Source: Kiritimatiellia bacterium (GTDB lineage: Bacteria > Verrucomicrobiota > Kiritimatiellia > JAAZAB01). Taken from it: a stretch of 5,743 bases of DNA. How positions within the stretch are numbered: position 1 is the first letter of the stretch; each line of letters begins with the position of its first letter. This document shows, piece after piece, positions 1 through 5,718 of the stretch. The notes beneath the pieces are model-generated. The model was not told the origin of the DNA. It searched no databases and worked only from the letters and a program-made list of their open reading frames with translations. The position numbers and the translations under genes are program-made. The stretch covers positions 1-5,743 of the forward strand of contig JAGYMT010000139.1 in assembly GCA_018400335.1 (NCBI GenBank), written 5' to 3'.

Positions 1-10
1 GGAATCCGAG

Positions 11-26
11 TAAGAGTGGCGTTTAA
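11..26 (+). repeat. 16-bp direct repeat, first copy (second at 162-177)
   Basis: TAAGAGTGGCGTTTAA occurs identically at 11-26 and 162-177. The second copy is the junction of units three and four of the tandem array. Its core AAGAGTGGCG (12-21 and 163-172) also occurs inverted as CGCCACTCTT at 69-78, giving a perfect 10-bp inverted pair with either copy. The octamer CGAGTAAG at 6-13 is also inverted at 62-69. The same short modules therefore recur in both orientations within the first 180 bases. Confidence 0.8.
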
Positions 27-130
27 CCTGAAAAGAGCAGTTGAACGGTGAAAGGATTACACTTACTCGCCACTCTTCGTCGGATACGCTTAAACACGTT
101 GTCAATCAGTGCTTGTCGTTGGAGCGAGTC

Positions 131-178
131 GTTTAAGGGTAACCGTTTAAGTGTAACCGTTTAAGAGTGGCGTTTAAG
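131..178. repeat. Tandem array of about 14-bp GTTTAAG units
   Basis: The heptamer GTTTAAG begins at 131, 145, 159 and 172, giving spacings of 14, 14 and 13 bases. The first two full units differ by one base (GTTTAAGGGTAACC and GTTTAAGTGTAACC). The third is GTTTAAGAGTGGC, and the fourth begins GTTTAAGAATG and then diverges. An inverted copy of the heptamer (CTTAAAC) is at 89-95. The units are too short, and lack spacers, for a CRISPR array. They could be protein-binding sites, a degenerate intergenic repeat family or remnants of a mobile element. Confidence 0.8.
162..177 (+). repeat. 16-bp direct repeat, second copy
   Basis: This is identical to positions 11-26. It is embedded in the tandem GTTTAAG array and separated from the first copy by 135 bases. 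Confidence 0.8.
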
Positions 179-191
179 AATGCGGTCAAGT

Positions 192-223
192 GTTGTTTCG
201 CACCCATTTGGTGCAATGACAAC
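192..223. other. Imperfect hairpin
   Basis: GTTGT (192-196) pairs with ACAAC (219-223), and GCACC (200-204) pairs with GGTGC (210-214) around a CATTT loop. An unpaired internal loop of three and four bases separates the two stems. No T-run follows on either strand, so it is not a classical terminator. It may be a chance fold. Confidence 0.3.
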
Positions 224-286
224 GGCATGTTGTTCACGTCGCAACCACCCACAACGCAACAGGATGTGATCTGTATTGTTGACTGC

Positions 287-305
287 GGAGCAGTTGAACT
301 GCTCC
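287..305. repeat. Palindrome GGAGCAGTT-G-AACTGCTCC
   Basis: Perfect 9-bp arms (287-295 and 297-305) flank a single central base. Folded as RNA this would be a 7-bp stem with a TTGAA loop. No T-run follows on either strand, which argues against an intrinsic terminator. The odd-length dyad could be a regulator binding site. Twelve of its bases (GAGCAGTTGAAC) are repeated at 35-46 without the second arm. Confidence 0.5.
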
Positions 306-319
306 ATATAGATTCAATG

Positions 320-345
320 CCGGCAGAATGGTAAAATTCTTCCGG
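320..345 (-). terminator. Possible weak terminator hairpin after the isomerase gene
   Basis: Arms CCGGCAGAAT (320-329) and ATTCTTCCGG (336-345) pair with one mismatch (324/341) around a 6-base loop. The hairpin lies 43 bases beyond the isomerase stop codon on the minus strand, the expected place for the end of the transcript. No U-tract follows in the minus-strand direction, so intrinsic termination is doubtful. It could instead be a 3'-end stabilising hairpin. Confidence 0.3.
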
Positions 346-387
346 AACAAGCTGCGCTCGGTTGACTGAATAAGGATCGGAATAGAG

Positions 388-1515
388 CTATTTTCTCTTG
401 AACGATGGGGCGCCGACCTTGCACATCTTCATCTGGGCCGCAAGGTCGTTCTCTGTTTCGCTCTTTGACGACGCTTTGAATCCCCTCAGCCTGGAGGCGA
501 GCTCCAGCGCCATATCAAGTGCGATCACGCAATTCCTGACGAAAGCCTTGCGGCATTCGACAGGGTCATCCGGGTCGCCCTCGGTTCTCAGCATGTGGCA
601 GTCGAACTCAACCGTTCCCTTCCATCCCATTTTTTCAAGAGCCCAGAACATCAGCACCGATTCCTTAAGGCCCTCCGGCCCCGTCATGGGCGGGAAATCG
701 TTGTCGAACTGTGCCTTGATCTGGCTGCCGAAATGCAGGAACGCCAGCTTCTTAAGAGCAACGAGGTAGCCGACGGTATGCACCGCATTGAGAAGGGCCA
801 TGCTCTCATGCTGCAGAAGCTCGGGGTTGATGCCCCAGAAGCCGGGCTTTTCGAGATATCCGCAAATGAAGCCGGCGGCATGTCCGGCGGTGGGCAGGAA
901 CATGTGACCGCGCGGCTCGTTCGGTTTGGGTTCAATCGTACAAAGCTTGTAATTAGAGAAGCGTTTCTTCTCGATGTAGCGGACCGCGCCGTTCAAGCCT
1001 TCACCGAGCCATTTGTAGACGTTGTTCCAGTCCACCGTCACGGGCACCTCGAAACCGTCGCGCGCGACCCAGTAAGTGAAATGGCGCGCACCGAACATGT
1101 GACCGATGCGCAACGTTCGCTCAACCTTGAGTCTGGCAAGACGGCGCAGTTCCTTGTCCGGGTTCGTCAGGCCGCCCCTGCGGAAGATGGGATTGGCGTG
1201 CAGGCTGCAGGTTGCGGTGTTGACCGTCAGTTTTGCGGCGTCCAGCATCTTCTTGATCGCCCGCAGCTTGCGGGATGTATCGCTCTTCGGATCAAGATCA
1301 TCGTCCGGCTTCTCCGGATTCCATTCCACCAGATCGTCATCGTGAAATCCCGTTGCCTCGACGAGTCCCTCCCGCGCCGCCCAGACTATGATCCCGGCGA
1401 CATCCGGCGAATCCATCGAATCCAGAACCTTGGAACCGAACGGGTCTCCAAGCGGATTACCCACGCACCAGAACGGCATCGAACGCAACGTGACCGGCCC
1501 CTTATTGTATTTCAT
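388..1515 (-). CDS. Xylose-isomerase-like TIM-barrel sugar isomerase
   Basis: The 375-residue product belongs to the xylose isomerase superfamily and most resembles the shorter Streptomyces-type class. Known members interconvert aldoses and ketoses in the cytoplasm using two divalent metal ions. Visible motifs in order are FW at 15-16, GFHDDDL at 56-62 (catalytic-type H58 and D61), YWVARDG at 148-154, IEPKPNEPRG at 194-203 (E195, K197), NPELLQHE at 230-237, DND at 271-273 and FDCHMLR at 304-310 (D305). Two metal-site departures stand out. The Glu-to-His spacing at E232/H236 is one residue longer than usual, and the position of the metal-1 Asp (D245 in Streptomyces) appears to be H261. The substrate may therefore not be xylose. 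The start at 1515 is chosen because AGGAGGAG precedes it by 7 bases. A longer reading to 1656 runs into the upstream ATPase gene and lacks family similarity. The gene follows that ATPase by 31 bases. Family membership is secure; substrate is unknown. Confidence 0.85.
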   Translation of the reverse strand: MKYNKGPVTLRSMPFWCVGNPLGDPFGSKVLDSMDSPDVAGIIVWAAREGLVEATGFHDDDLVEWNPEKPDDDLDPKSDTSRKLRAIKKMLDAAKLTVNTATCSLHANPIFRRGGLTNPDKELRRLARLKVERTLRIGHMFGARHFTYWVARDGFEVPVTVDWNNVYKWLGEGLNGAVRYIEKKRFSNYKLCTIEPKPNEPRGHMFLPTAGHAAGFICGYLEKPGFWGINPELLQHESMALLNAVHTVGYLVALKKLAFLHFGSQIKAQFDNDFPPMTGPEGLKESVLMFWALEKMGWKGTVEFDCHMLRTEGDPDDPVECRKAFVRNCVIALDMALELASRLRGFKASSKSETENDLAAQMKMCKVGAPSFKRK

Positions 1516-1522
1516 CACTATT

Positions 1523-1530
1523 CTCCTCCT
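1523..1530 (-). promoter_or_regulatory. Strong ribosome binding site that fixes the isomerase start
   Basis: The minus strand reads AGGAGGAG, near-perfect complementarity to the 16S anti-Shine-Dalgarno sequence, 7 bases before the ATG at 1515. It sits in the 31-base gap after the ATPase stop codon and is much stronger than the sites seen for the ATPase and rnpA. This suggests the isomerase is translated independently and well. Confidence 0.85.
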
Positions 1531-1546
1531 GTTGTTTTGATCCGGA

Positions 1547-2614
1547 TCACTCTTCCGCCGGAAGGATGACGATATCCCGCGGGTCGGCCCGGCATTGAAC
1601 ATCCGATCCCACGGGAAGCGTAACGCCTTCGGCGCCGGCAGCCTTGATTGCCGCATGATCCGGGAGCATTACCCAGTGTTCAACGATATTCCCATAATAC
1701 ATGGTTTCCGTCAACTTCCCCAAGAAAGAATTCGGACCCGTTGCTGATGACGACGATAGCACAAGCTTCTCCGGCCTGATGGCGATGACCACCTTGTTGC
1801 CCGCGGCGAAAGTGCTTTCCGGCCCGGTCCAGTCTCCGGCAGCGGTCCGAACCACTGTTCCGGTGGACGAAGTGGAGATCACGCTGCCTGGAAGCAGGTT
1901 CGCGCCTCCGACGAATTCGGCCGTGAAGCGGTTGGCGGGGTGTTCATAAAGCTCATTAGGGGCCGCGAGCTGCTCGATCCGCCCATTCCGCATGATGGCG
2001 CAGCGGTCGGCCATGCTGAGCGCCTCCTCCTGATCGTGGGTGACATATACCGTGGTCACACCGGTTTCGCGGATAATGCGCTTGATTTCAACGCGGAGCT
2101 CAATTCTGAGCCTCGCGTCGAGATTGGATAGAGGTTCGTCAAGCAGGAGACAGCCGGGTTCAACTACCAGCGCCCGTGCCAGGGCCACGCGCTGCTGCTG
2201 TCCGCCTGAAAGCTGGTTCGGCTTGCGGTCGGCCAGATCCTCAATCCGCGCTATTTCCATCATTCGTTGAACGCGGCGCTTCCGATCGGCGGCGCGGGGT
2301 TTCCTGTTTGGGGAGGTGAGCCCGAACTCAATGTTCTTGTAGACGGTCATGTGAGGCCAGAGCGCGTACTGCTGGAACACCATCCCGGTGTTTCTTTTGT
2401 GGGGCGGGAGGTCGTTGACGACGACTCCATCGAAGAGTATGCGGCCGGAATCAGGCGTCCCGAAGCCGGCGATCATCCGGAGCACTGTCGTCTTTCCGCA
2501 CCCGGACGGCCCGAGCAGGAAGAAACACTCGCCCTGCCCGATGCGGAACGACACAGCGTCAACAGCGGTGACCCTTCCGAAACGCTGCGTTACCGAGTCA
2601 AAGGTAATCTGCAT
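1547..2614 (-). CDS. ABC transporter ATP-binding protein, MalK/PotA class
   Basis: This 355-residue cytoplasmic ATPase would power an importer. All nucleotide-binding motifs are present: Walker A GPSGCGKTT (35-43), Q-loop around Q82 in VFQQYALWPHMTV, signature LSGGQQQR (135-142), Walker B CLLLDE (155-160), D-loop SNLD (163-166) and H-loop H193 in VTHDQEEA. Residues from about 235 form a TOBE-like regulatory domain (for example VVIAIRPEK). The length and C-terminal domain fit the MalK/UgpC/PotA/FbpC group, whose substrates include sugars, polyamines and ferric iron; sequence alone does not separate these here. The ATG lies 7 bases after the yidC stop and has only a weak GAG ribosome site, so translational coupling to yidC is likely. 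No permease or substrate-binding protein is in the window, so it either serves a transporter encoded elsewhere or several of them. The adjacent sugar-isomerase homologue makes a carbohydrate substrate plausible, but that is inference. Confidence 0.93.
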   Translation of the reverse strand: MQITFDSVTQRFGRVTAVDAVSFRIGQGECFFLLGPSGCGKTTVLRMIAGFGTPDSGRILFDGVVVNDLPPHKRNTGMVFQQYALWPHMTVYKNIEFGLTSPNRKPRAADRKRRVQRMMEIARIEDLADRKPNQLSGGQQQRVALARALVVEPGCLLLDEPLSNLDARLRIELRVEIKRIIRETGVTTVYVTHDQEEALSMADRCAIMRNGRIEQLAAPNELYEHPANRFTAEFVGGANLLPGSVISTSSTGTVVRTAAGDWTGPESTFAAGNKVVIAIRPEKLVLSSSSATGPNSFLGKLTETMYYGNIVEHWVMLPDHAAIKAAGAEGVTLPVGSDVQCRADPRDIVILPAEE

Positions 2615-2621
2615 TTCAAGC

Positions 2622-4382
2622 TCAAGCTTTGGCAGCCTCCTCCGGCGTCTTGCCGGCGGCTTTCTTTTTCTGGATAATCTGCTGGCCGATCATGATACAT
2701 TGGCTGGCGGACCAGTACAACACCAGCGCAGAGGGCATGTTGTAGAACATCACGAGCATCATAAGCGGCATGAAAATCGTCATTATCTTCTGCTGATTCG
2801 GATCGGTTGCAGGCATCAATTTCTGCTGCCACATCATGGTGGCTGCCATGATTATGGGAAGAATGTTGAGCGGAATGGGAAGGACGCCCGCCAGCAGGCC
2901 CTCGGGCTCGCTGAGATCCTTGATCCACCAGAACGGCGCGAACCGGAGCTCGATTGCGCTGCGGAGAACCACGAACAGAGCTATGAACACGGGTATTTGG
3001 ATGAGCATCGGCAGGCAGCCGCTCATGGGGTTCACCTTGTGCTTCTTGTAAAGAGCCATCGTTTCAGCCTGCATGGTTTTCGGATTGTTCTTGTATTTCT
3101 TCCGTATTTCCATCATCTCCGGCTGGAGCGCCTGCATCTTCTTCATGCTCTCGGCGCTCTTGTGCGTGAGCGGCCAGAAGATGATGCGTATGAGGATCGT
3201 CAGCAGGATGATCGCGTAGCCGTAGCTCGGAAAGACGGCATACATGGCATTGAGAACGCGGAGGAGAATCTTGCAGACCGGCGTCCACCAGCCGAAATCC
3301 ATTATCTTGTCCTTATGCATGCCGAGTTTTTGAAGAATGGACAGCTTCTTCGGGCCTACGTAGTACTTCGTGCTGCGCGTGAAGATCCTGCCCGGCTCGA
3401 TGGCTGCCGACTGCAGAGCCAATGCCGACGAGACGCTCTCGATCTCCGCGTTCTTTGGGTTGACCCCCGGATCGGTTCCCTCGCCCTCCTGAAGCCTGCG
3501 CGTCAAGCGCATCTCGTAGCCCAGACTTTCCTGATCCACCTCCAGTATCTGGACGAAGAACTTGTCCTTCGCGGCAACCCATTCAGCCGGAGTGTTGGTG
3601 AGAATAACGATGGATTCGGGAAGCCGGGGAAGATTGAGATTCTTTCGCTCTGCTTTGAAAAACCCCGGAAGCTTTGATGCCCAGTTCTTCACACCTTCTC
3701 CTGCCGTTGACAGCAGGACATCAATGCCGATGTTGTTCTGACGTGACGATTTTGAGCTGTTCTCGTCCTGTATCATCGGGCCGACTGTGAGCATGTGCCG
3801 CGGCAGGACCATGGCGGCGTCGCCCTCATGAGAAAACGAATCTTCAACGACGATTTCATAGTCCTGATCAAGCACTATCGTGCGCACGAGGCGGATGCCT
3901 TCAGTGTTGGTCCGTTCAAGACGAACGGCGTCCCCGGAGAGGCGCTCAATACTGAACCCTGATAAAGCAGAGAACCCCGGCAGGCCGATGTGAGTCAGGG
4001 CCGGGCGTCCGGAGAAATCGAAAGTCAGCGGTTCGCTGTCAGGGTCGAGACGGGCGCGGTACTGCTTCAGTTCGGCGGACACGATACCCGCGCCGCGCGA
4101 GGAAACGGCTATGGACAGGCATTCGTTATCGAGCGTGAGAATGCTTTCGGGGACGTTGGAATCAATCTCCTTTTCATCCTCTATCACCTGTTCGATGGAA
4201 AGCGCCGCAACGGGTTCCGGAGCAATAGCCGGCGGGGCGATCCGATTTGTCGCTTCCGTTTGCTGCGCGGCTGAAGTCTCTGCCTGCCGCGGGGCAGGGG
4301 GGAATAGCTTGCTGTAGATGGTCGGCCAGGCGAGCATCAATGCAAACAATAAAACTATGAAAGCGAGGTCCTGTTTCTTCAT
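2622..4382 (-). CDS. yidC: Membrane protein insertase YidC
   Basis: YidC inserts and folds inner-membrane proteins, alone or with SecYEG. The 586-residue product has the Gram-negative layout: an N-terminal transmembrane helix (about 6-25), a Pro/Ala-rich linker (about 28-60), a large periplasmic domain (about 80-340), then the conserved five-segment core. Core segments include GYAIILLTILIRIIFWPLTHK (around 388-408, listed here as the helix carrying R399, the groove arginine), a charged cytoplasmic loop rich in Met and Lys (409-450), a helix at about 457-478, one at about 499-517 and a C-terminal hairpin at about 533-569. The tail is short and basic (QKKKAAGKTPEEAAKA). I prefer the ATG at 4382, which has AAAGG five bases upstream. 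An in-frame GTG at 4388 would add two residues but has no ribosome site. It follows yidD by 112 bases, most of one arm of the inverted repeat lying in the gap, and precedes the ABC ATPase by 7 bases. Confidence 0.97.
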   Translation of the reverse strand: MKKQDLAFIVLLFALMLAWPTIYSKLFPPAPRQAETSAAQQTEATNRIAPPAIAPEPVAALSIEQVIEDEKEIDSNVPESILTLDNECLSIAVSSRGAGIVSAELKQYRARLDPDSEPLTFDFSGRPALTHIGLPGFSALSGFSIERLSGDAVRLERTNTEGIRLVRTIVLDQDYEIVVEDSFSHEGDAAMVLPRHMLTVGPMIQDENSSKSSRQNNIGIDVLLSTAGEGVKNWASKLPGFFKAERKNLNLPRLPESIVILTNTPAEWVAAKDKFFVQILEVDQESLGYEMRLTRRLQEGEGTDPGVNPKNAEIESVSSALALQSAAIEPGRIFTRSTKYYVGPKKLSILQKLGMHKDKIMDFGWWTPVCKILLRVLNAMYAVFPSYGYAIILLTILIRIIFWPLTHKSAESMKKMQALQPEMMEIRKKYKNNPKTMQAETMALYKKHKVNPMSGCLPMLIQIPVFIALFVVLRSAIELRFAPFWWIKDLSEPEGLLAGVLPIPLNILPIIMAATMMWQQKLMPATDPNQQKIMTIFMPLMMLVMFYNMPSALVLYWSASQCIMIGQQIIQKKKAAGKTPEEAAKA

Positions 4383-4458
4383 AAGCACCTTTCAGGACAA
4401 CATAACACGTTTTGACGGCATCTTCTGTCCTTCATTATGGCTGTCCATTTCGGCAAAC

Positions 4459-4545
4459 CGGAGGACGATTACGGGCGACGATTACGATGGACGATTAGGT
4501 TAATTCTCCGCGTAATCCGTAATCGTCGCCCGTAATCGTCCTCCG
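4459..4545. repeat. 87-bp element: perfect 28-bp inverted repeat built of 13-bp units
   Basis: Positions 4459-4486 are the exact reverse complement of 4518-4545, separated by a 31-base loop. Each arm is itself repetitive. GACGATTA begins at 4464, 4477 and 4490, a strict 13-bp period (GACGATTACGGGC, GACGATTACGATG, GACGATTAGG...), and the other arm carries the mirror units ending with a partial CGTAATC at 4511-4517. The element spans the 3' end of yidD and part of the yidD-yidC gap. It looks like a REP/MITE-type intergenic repeat. As RNA it would form a very stable stem-loop between the two coding regions. No U-tract follows on the minus strand, so processing or transcript stabilisation is more likely than intrinsic termination. 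Confidence 0.9.
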
Positions 4546-4842
4546 ACTCCTCTTTTCATGACTTTTTATAAAACTTGAAACAGTACCGGAATGCCGAACA
4601 TCTTGAATTCGGCCATGACCCGCTCCGCGGCATTCGGGAACCGGGTCAAATCCGCCGGTATTGAACGGATGGCATCTCAGGAGCCTGCGGGCGGTCAATA
4701 CAACTCCTTGGAAACATCCGTGTTTCGTGATGGCCTCAATGGCATATGACGAACACGACGGGTAGAACCGACAGTGGTTGCCCAGGAAAGGGGAAATGGC
4801 AATCTGGTAGGTTCTAATCAGCAGAATGAGCGGAAATCTCAT
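4495..4842 (-). CDS. yidD: Membrane protein insertion efficiency factor YidD
   Basis: YidD is a small membrane-associated protein that helps YidC-dependent insertion. The conserved domain covers about residues 1-70: an N-terminal hydrophobic/amphipathic segment ([17 protein letters not shown]), then [15 protein letters not shown] with C24 and C30, then [18 protein letters not shown] with C57. The ATG at 4842 overlaps the rnpA stop in an ATGA, which indicates translational coupling and fixes the start. At 115 residues it is longer than the usual roughly 70-85. The extra tail (about 71-115) is polar with no recognisable motif. Residues about 100-109 ([10 protein letters not shown]) are encoded by the right arm of the inverted repeat, and the stop codon lies in the loop of that element. 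I infer that insertion of the repeat replaced the original 3' end, leaving the functional core intact. Confidence 0.95.
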   Translation of the reverse strand: MRFPLILLIRTYQIAISPFLGNHCRFYPSCSSYAIEAITKHGCFQGVVLTARRLLRCHPFNTGGFDPVPECRGAGHGRIQDVRHSGTVSSFIKSHEKRSRRTITGDDYGLRGELT

Positions 4843-5264
4843 GGTATTAATCCTGAAGAGGCGGTTGGTTGCCCGGAATTCCGCCGGAGGATACCGGCCT
4901 TACCGGCAAGCAACAGCAGCTCTTTTTTGATGTCGGACCAACTGGCGCTCAAAATGGTCCTGCGCGCTACGAGTACGGCGTCGTCCGTTGTGTCAAACAA
5001 GCTGCGATTGAGGCGAAAAACCTCGCGCAACCGCCTCTTGGCCCTGTTTCTGGCAACGGCATTTCCTATTCTCCTGCTGGCCACCACGCCGAGCCTGAGG
5101 CAGGAATCCGCATCCTTGCGCAACCACAAGATCATGAAGCGGCCGGAAAACCGGTGGTTCTGATCGTAGGCTTGCCTGAAAAGTGAAGATTGAAGCAATC
5201 TTTGCTTTTGAGACAGTGTGCAAAGCCTGCCGGTCGGCTGACGGTTGACTTCGGACTTGCTCAT
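4839..5264 (-). CDS. rnpA: Ribonuclease P protein component
   Basis: RnpA is the protein subunit of RNase P. It binds the catalytic RNA and pre-tRNA 5' leader during tRNA maturation. The 141-residue product has the family N-terminal motif [17 protein letters not shown] (17-33), the strand [17 protein letters not shown] (57-73) and the diagnostic RNR helix [10 protein letters not shown] (72-81). The length is slightly above the usual 110-130, with short extensions at both ends. The start at 5264 has only a weak ribosome site. A tiny upstream frame (5281-5261, MQVAKQ) ends in an ATGA overlapping this start, which could couple translation. The gene follows rpmH by 65 bases and its stop overlaps yidD, the standard order. 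The downstream alternative start at residue 44 would delete essential parts of the fold. Confidence 0.96.
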   Translation of the reverse strand: MSKSEVNRQPTGRLCTLSQKQRLLQSSLFRQAYDQNHRFSGRFMILWLRKDADSCLRLGVVASRRIGNAVARNRAKRRLREVFRLNRSLFDTTDDAVLVARRTILSASWSDIKKELLLLAGKAGILRRNSGQPTASSGLIP

Positions 5265-5281
5265 TGCTTCGCCACTTGCAT
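5261..5281 (-). other. Possible six-codon leader frame overlapping rnpA
   Basis: The frame ATG-CAA-GTG-GCG-AAG-CAA-TGA encodes MQVAKQ, and its stop overlaps the rnpA ATG by the ATGA arrangement. An AGG lies about 9 bases upstream of its start. rnpA itself has a poor ribosome site, so re-initiation from this mini-frame is conceivable. With six codons, chance is equally plausible. Confidence 0.2.
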
Positions 5282-5331
5282 TGCCGCGGACCTGCCGGTG
5301 AAATCCGGAGTGTTGCGCAATAATGGAAGGG

Positions 5332-5466
5332 CTAAACAGTAAGCTTTGCCCGTCCCTTGCGGCGGCGTCTTGCCAGAATCTTGCGCCCGTCGGCCGTGGC
5401 CATGCGCGCGCGAAAACCGTGCTTTCTCTTGCGTTTCTTAACAGATGGCTGATATGTTCGTTTCAT
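5332..5466 (-). CDS. rpmH: Large ribosomal subunit protein bL34
   Basis: The 44-residue product is very basic and matches bL34 end to end: it begins [20 protein letters not shown], continues [19 protein letters not shown] and ends AKLTV. L34 binds 23S rRNA in the large ribosomal subunit. Length and motif are both canonical. The ATG at 5466 has AAGGAAG starting 11 bases upstream (5471-5477), and a good promoter lies just beyond. It is the first gene of the rpmH-rnpA-yidD-yidC run; 65 bases separate it from rnpA. The sequence is clear even though the gene is very short. Confidence 0.98.
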   Translation of the reverse strand: MKRTYQPSVKKRKRKHGFRARMATADGRKILARRRRKGRAKLTV

Positions 5467-5470
5467 AATT

Positions 5471-5477
5471 CTTCCTT
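5471..5477 (-). promoter_or_regulatory. rpmH ribosome binding site
   Basis: The minus strand reads AAGGAAG four bases before the ATG, with the GGA core about 6-7 bases away. This is a suitable spacing for initiation of rpmH. Confidence 0.75.
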
Positions 5478-5491
5478 CATGGAAAGTGAAA

Positions 5492-5521
5492 ACAATAGCT
5501 TTATACTGGAGCCGTTGTCAA
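5492..5521 (-). promoter_or_regulatory. Sigma-70-type promoter for the rpmH gene run, with A/T tract upstream
   Basis: On the minus strand a perfect -35 box TTGACA (5516-5521) is followed after 18 bases by TATTGT (5492-5497, 4 of 6 consensus bases). This predicts a start near 5485 and a short leader before rpmH at 5466. Immediately upstream of the -35, at about 5530-5546, is a run of A and T (GAAAAATTTTTTTTC on the plus strand), placed where an UP element would contact the alpha subunit. TATAAA within the spacer is an alternative -10 but has no matching -35. Strong expression of a ribosomal protein gene would fit. Confidence 0.6.
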
Positions 5522-5633
5522 GCAGGGAAAGAAAAATTTTTTTTCTATGAGAAGTGTAGCCATAATTCAACCCCGGTTACACGTATTGGGAGGAAGGCGC
5601 CGCTGCCATCTGCTCCGATAAGTGACTTTTCTA

Positions 5634-5643
5634 AATCATGATT
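5634..5643. repeat. 10-bp palindrome AATCATGATT beside the rightward promoter
   Basis: This perfect dyad ends three bases before the -35 box of the plus-strand promoter. Its position suits an operator or activator site, but a 10-bp palindrome can occur by chance and no known regulator consensus is recognised. Confidence 0.3.
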
Positions 5644-5646
5644 GGT

Positions 5647-5675
5647 TTGACATTCCAGGGGACTTGAAATATACT
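5647..5675 (+). promoter_or_regulatory. Strong rightward sigma-70-type promoter, probably for dnaA outside the window
   Basis: A perfect -35 TTGACA (5647-5652) and the -10 TATACT (5670-5675, 5 of 6) are separated by the optimal 17 bases. This is the best promoter in the window. Transcription would start near 5682 and leave the right edge. In many bacteria dnaA lies divergent from rpmH, so dnaA is the expected target. The last bases, AAAAAAAGGTG (about 5729-5739), could be its ribosome site. The identity of the downstream gene is inferred from conserved gene order, not seen. Confidence 0.7.
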
Positions 5676-5700
5676 ATTGGCCATTAAGCGGAGCGTTTGA

Positions 5701-5718
5701 ATGCAAGAGAACTTGTAA
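5701..5718 (+). other. Possible five-codon leader frame MQENL
   Basis: ATG-CAA-GAG-AAC-TTG-TAA begins about 19 bases after the predicted start of the rightward transcript. GGAG (5690-5693) precedes it by 7 bases, an ideal ribosome-site spacing. It ends before a second ribosome-site-like AAGGTG at about 5734-5739. It could be a tiny leader peptide or a chance frame. Confidence 0.25.

Larger units (their letters stand above)
1..387. other. Non-coding, repeat-rich region downstream of the isomerase gene
   Basis: I find no convincing gene in these 387 bases. The longest open stretch on the minus strand (about 45 codons, ending near position 20) lacks a good start or ribosome site and has no recognisable motif. 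The stretch contains short direct and inverted repeats based on GTTTAAG and AAGAGTGGCG (positions 11-178), a 12-base direct repeat GAGCAGTTGAAC at 35-46 and 288-299, and three potential hairpins (192-223, 287-305, 320-345). It appears less GC-rich than the genes beside it. It lies just past the last gene of the minus-strand gene run, so it probably contains the 3' end of that transcript. The rest of its role is unknown. Confidence 0.6.

Noticed and set aside
20..161. About 45-codon minus-strand frame in the repeat region
   Set aside because: It has no ATG or ribosome site and no motif, and much of it is made of the local repeats.
131..178. CRISPR array
   Set aside because: The units are only about 14 bp, directly abutting without unique spacers, and no cas genes are present.
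595..1569. Long open frame on the plus strand, 324 codons
   Set aside because: It lies antisense to the isomerase and shows no family motif. The isomerase frame on the other strand has a strong ribosome site and clear catalytic motifs.
1516..1656. 47-residue N-terminal extension of the isomerase
   Set aside because: It would overlap the ATPase coding region and has no family similarity; AGGAGGAG placed 7 bases before the ATG at 1515 decides the start.
2388..3677. Long open frame on the plus strand, 429 codons
   Set aside because: It is antisense to yidC and the start of the ATPase gene, His/Arg/Leu-rich in the way shadow frames are, and has no recognisable domain.
4459..4545. Intrinsic terminator between yidD and yidC
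   Set aside because: The stem is long and stable, but no U-tract follows on the transcribed strand. The arms are made of tandem units, which is more like a repeat element.
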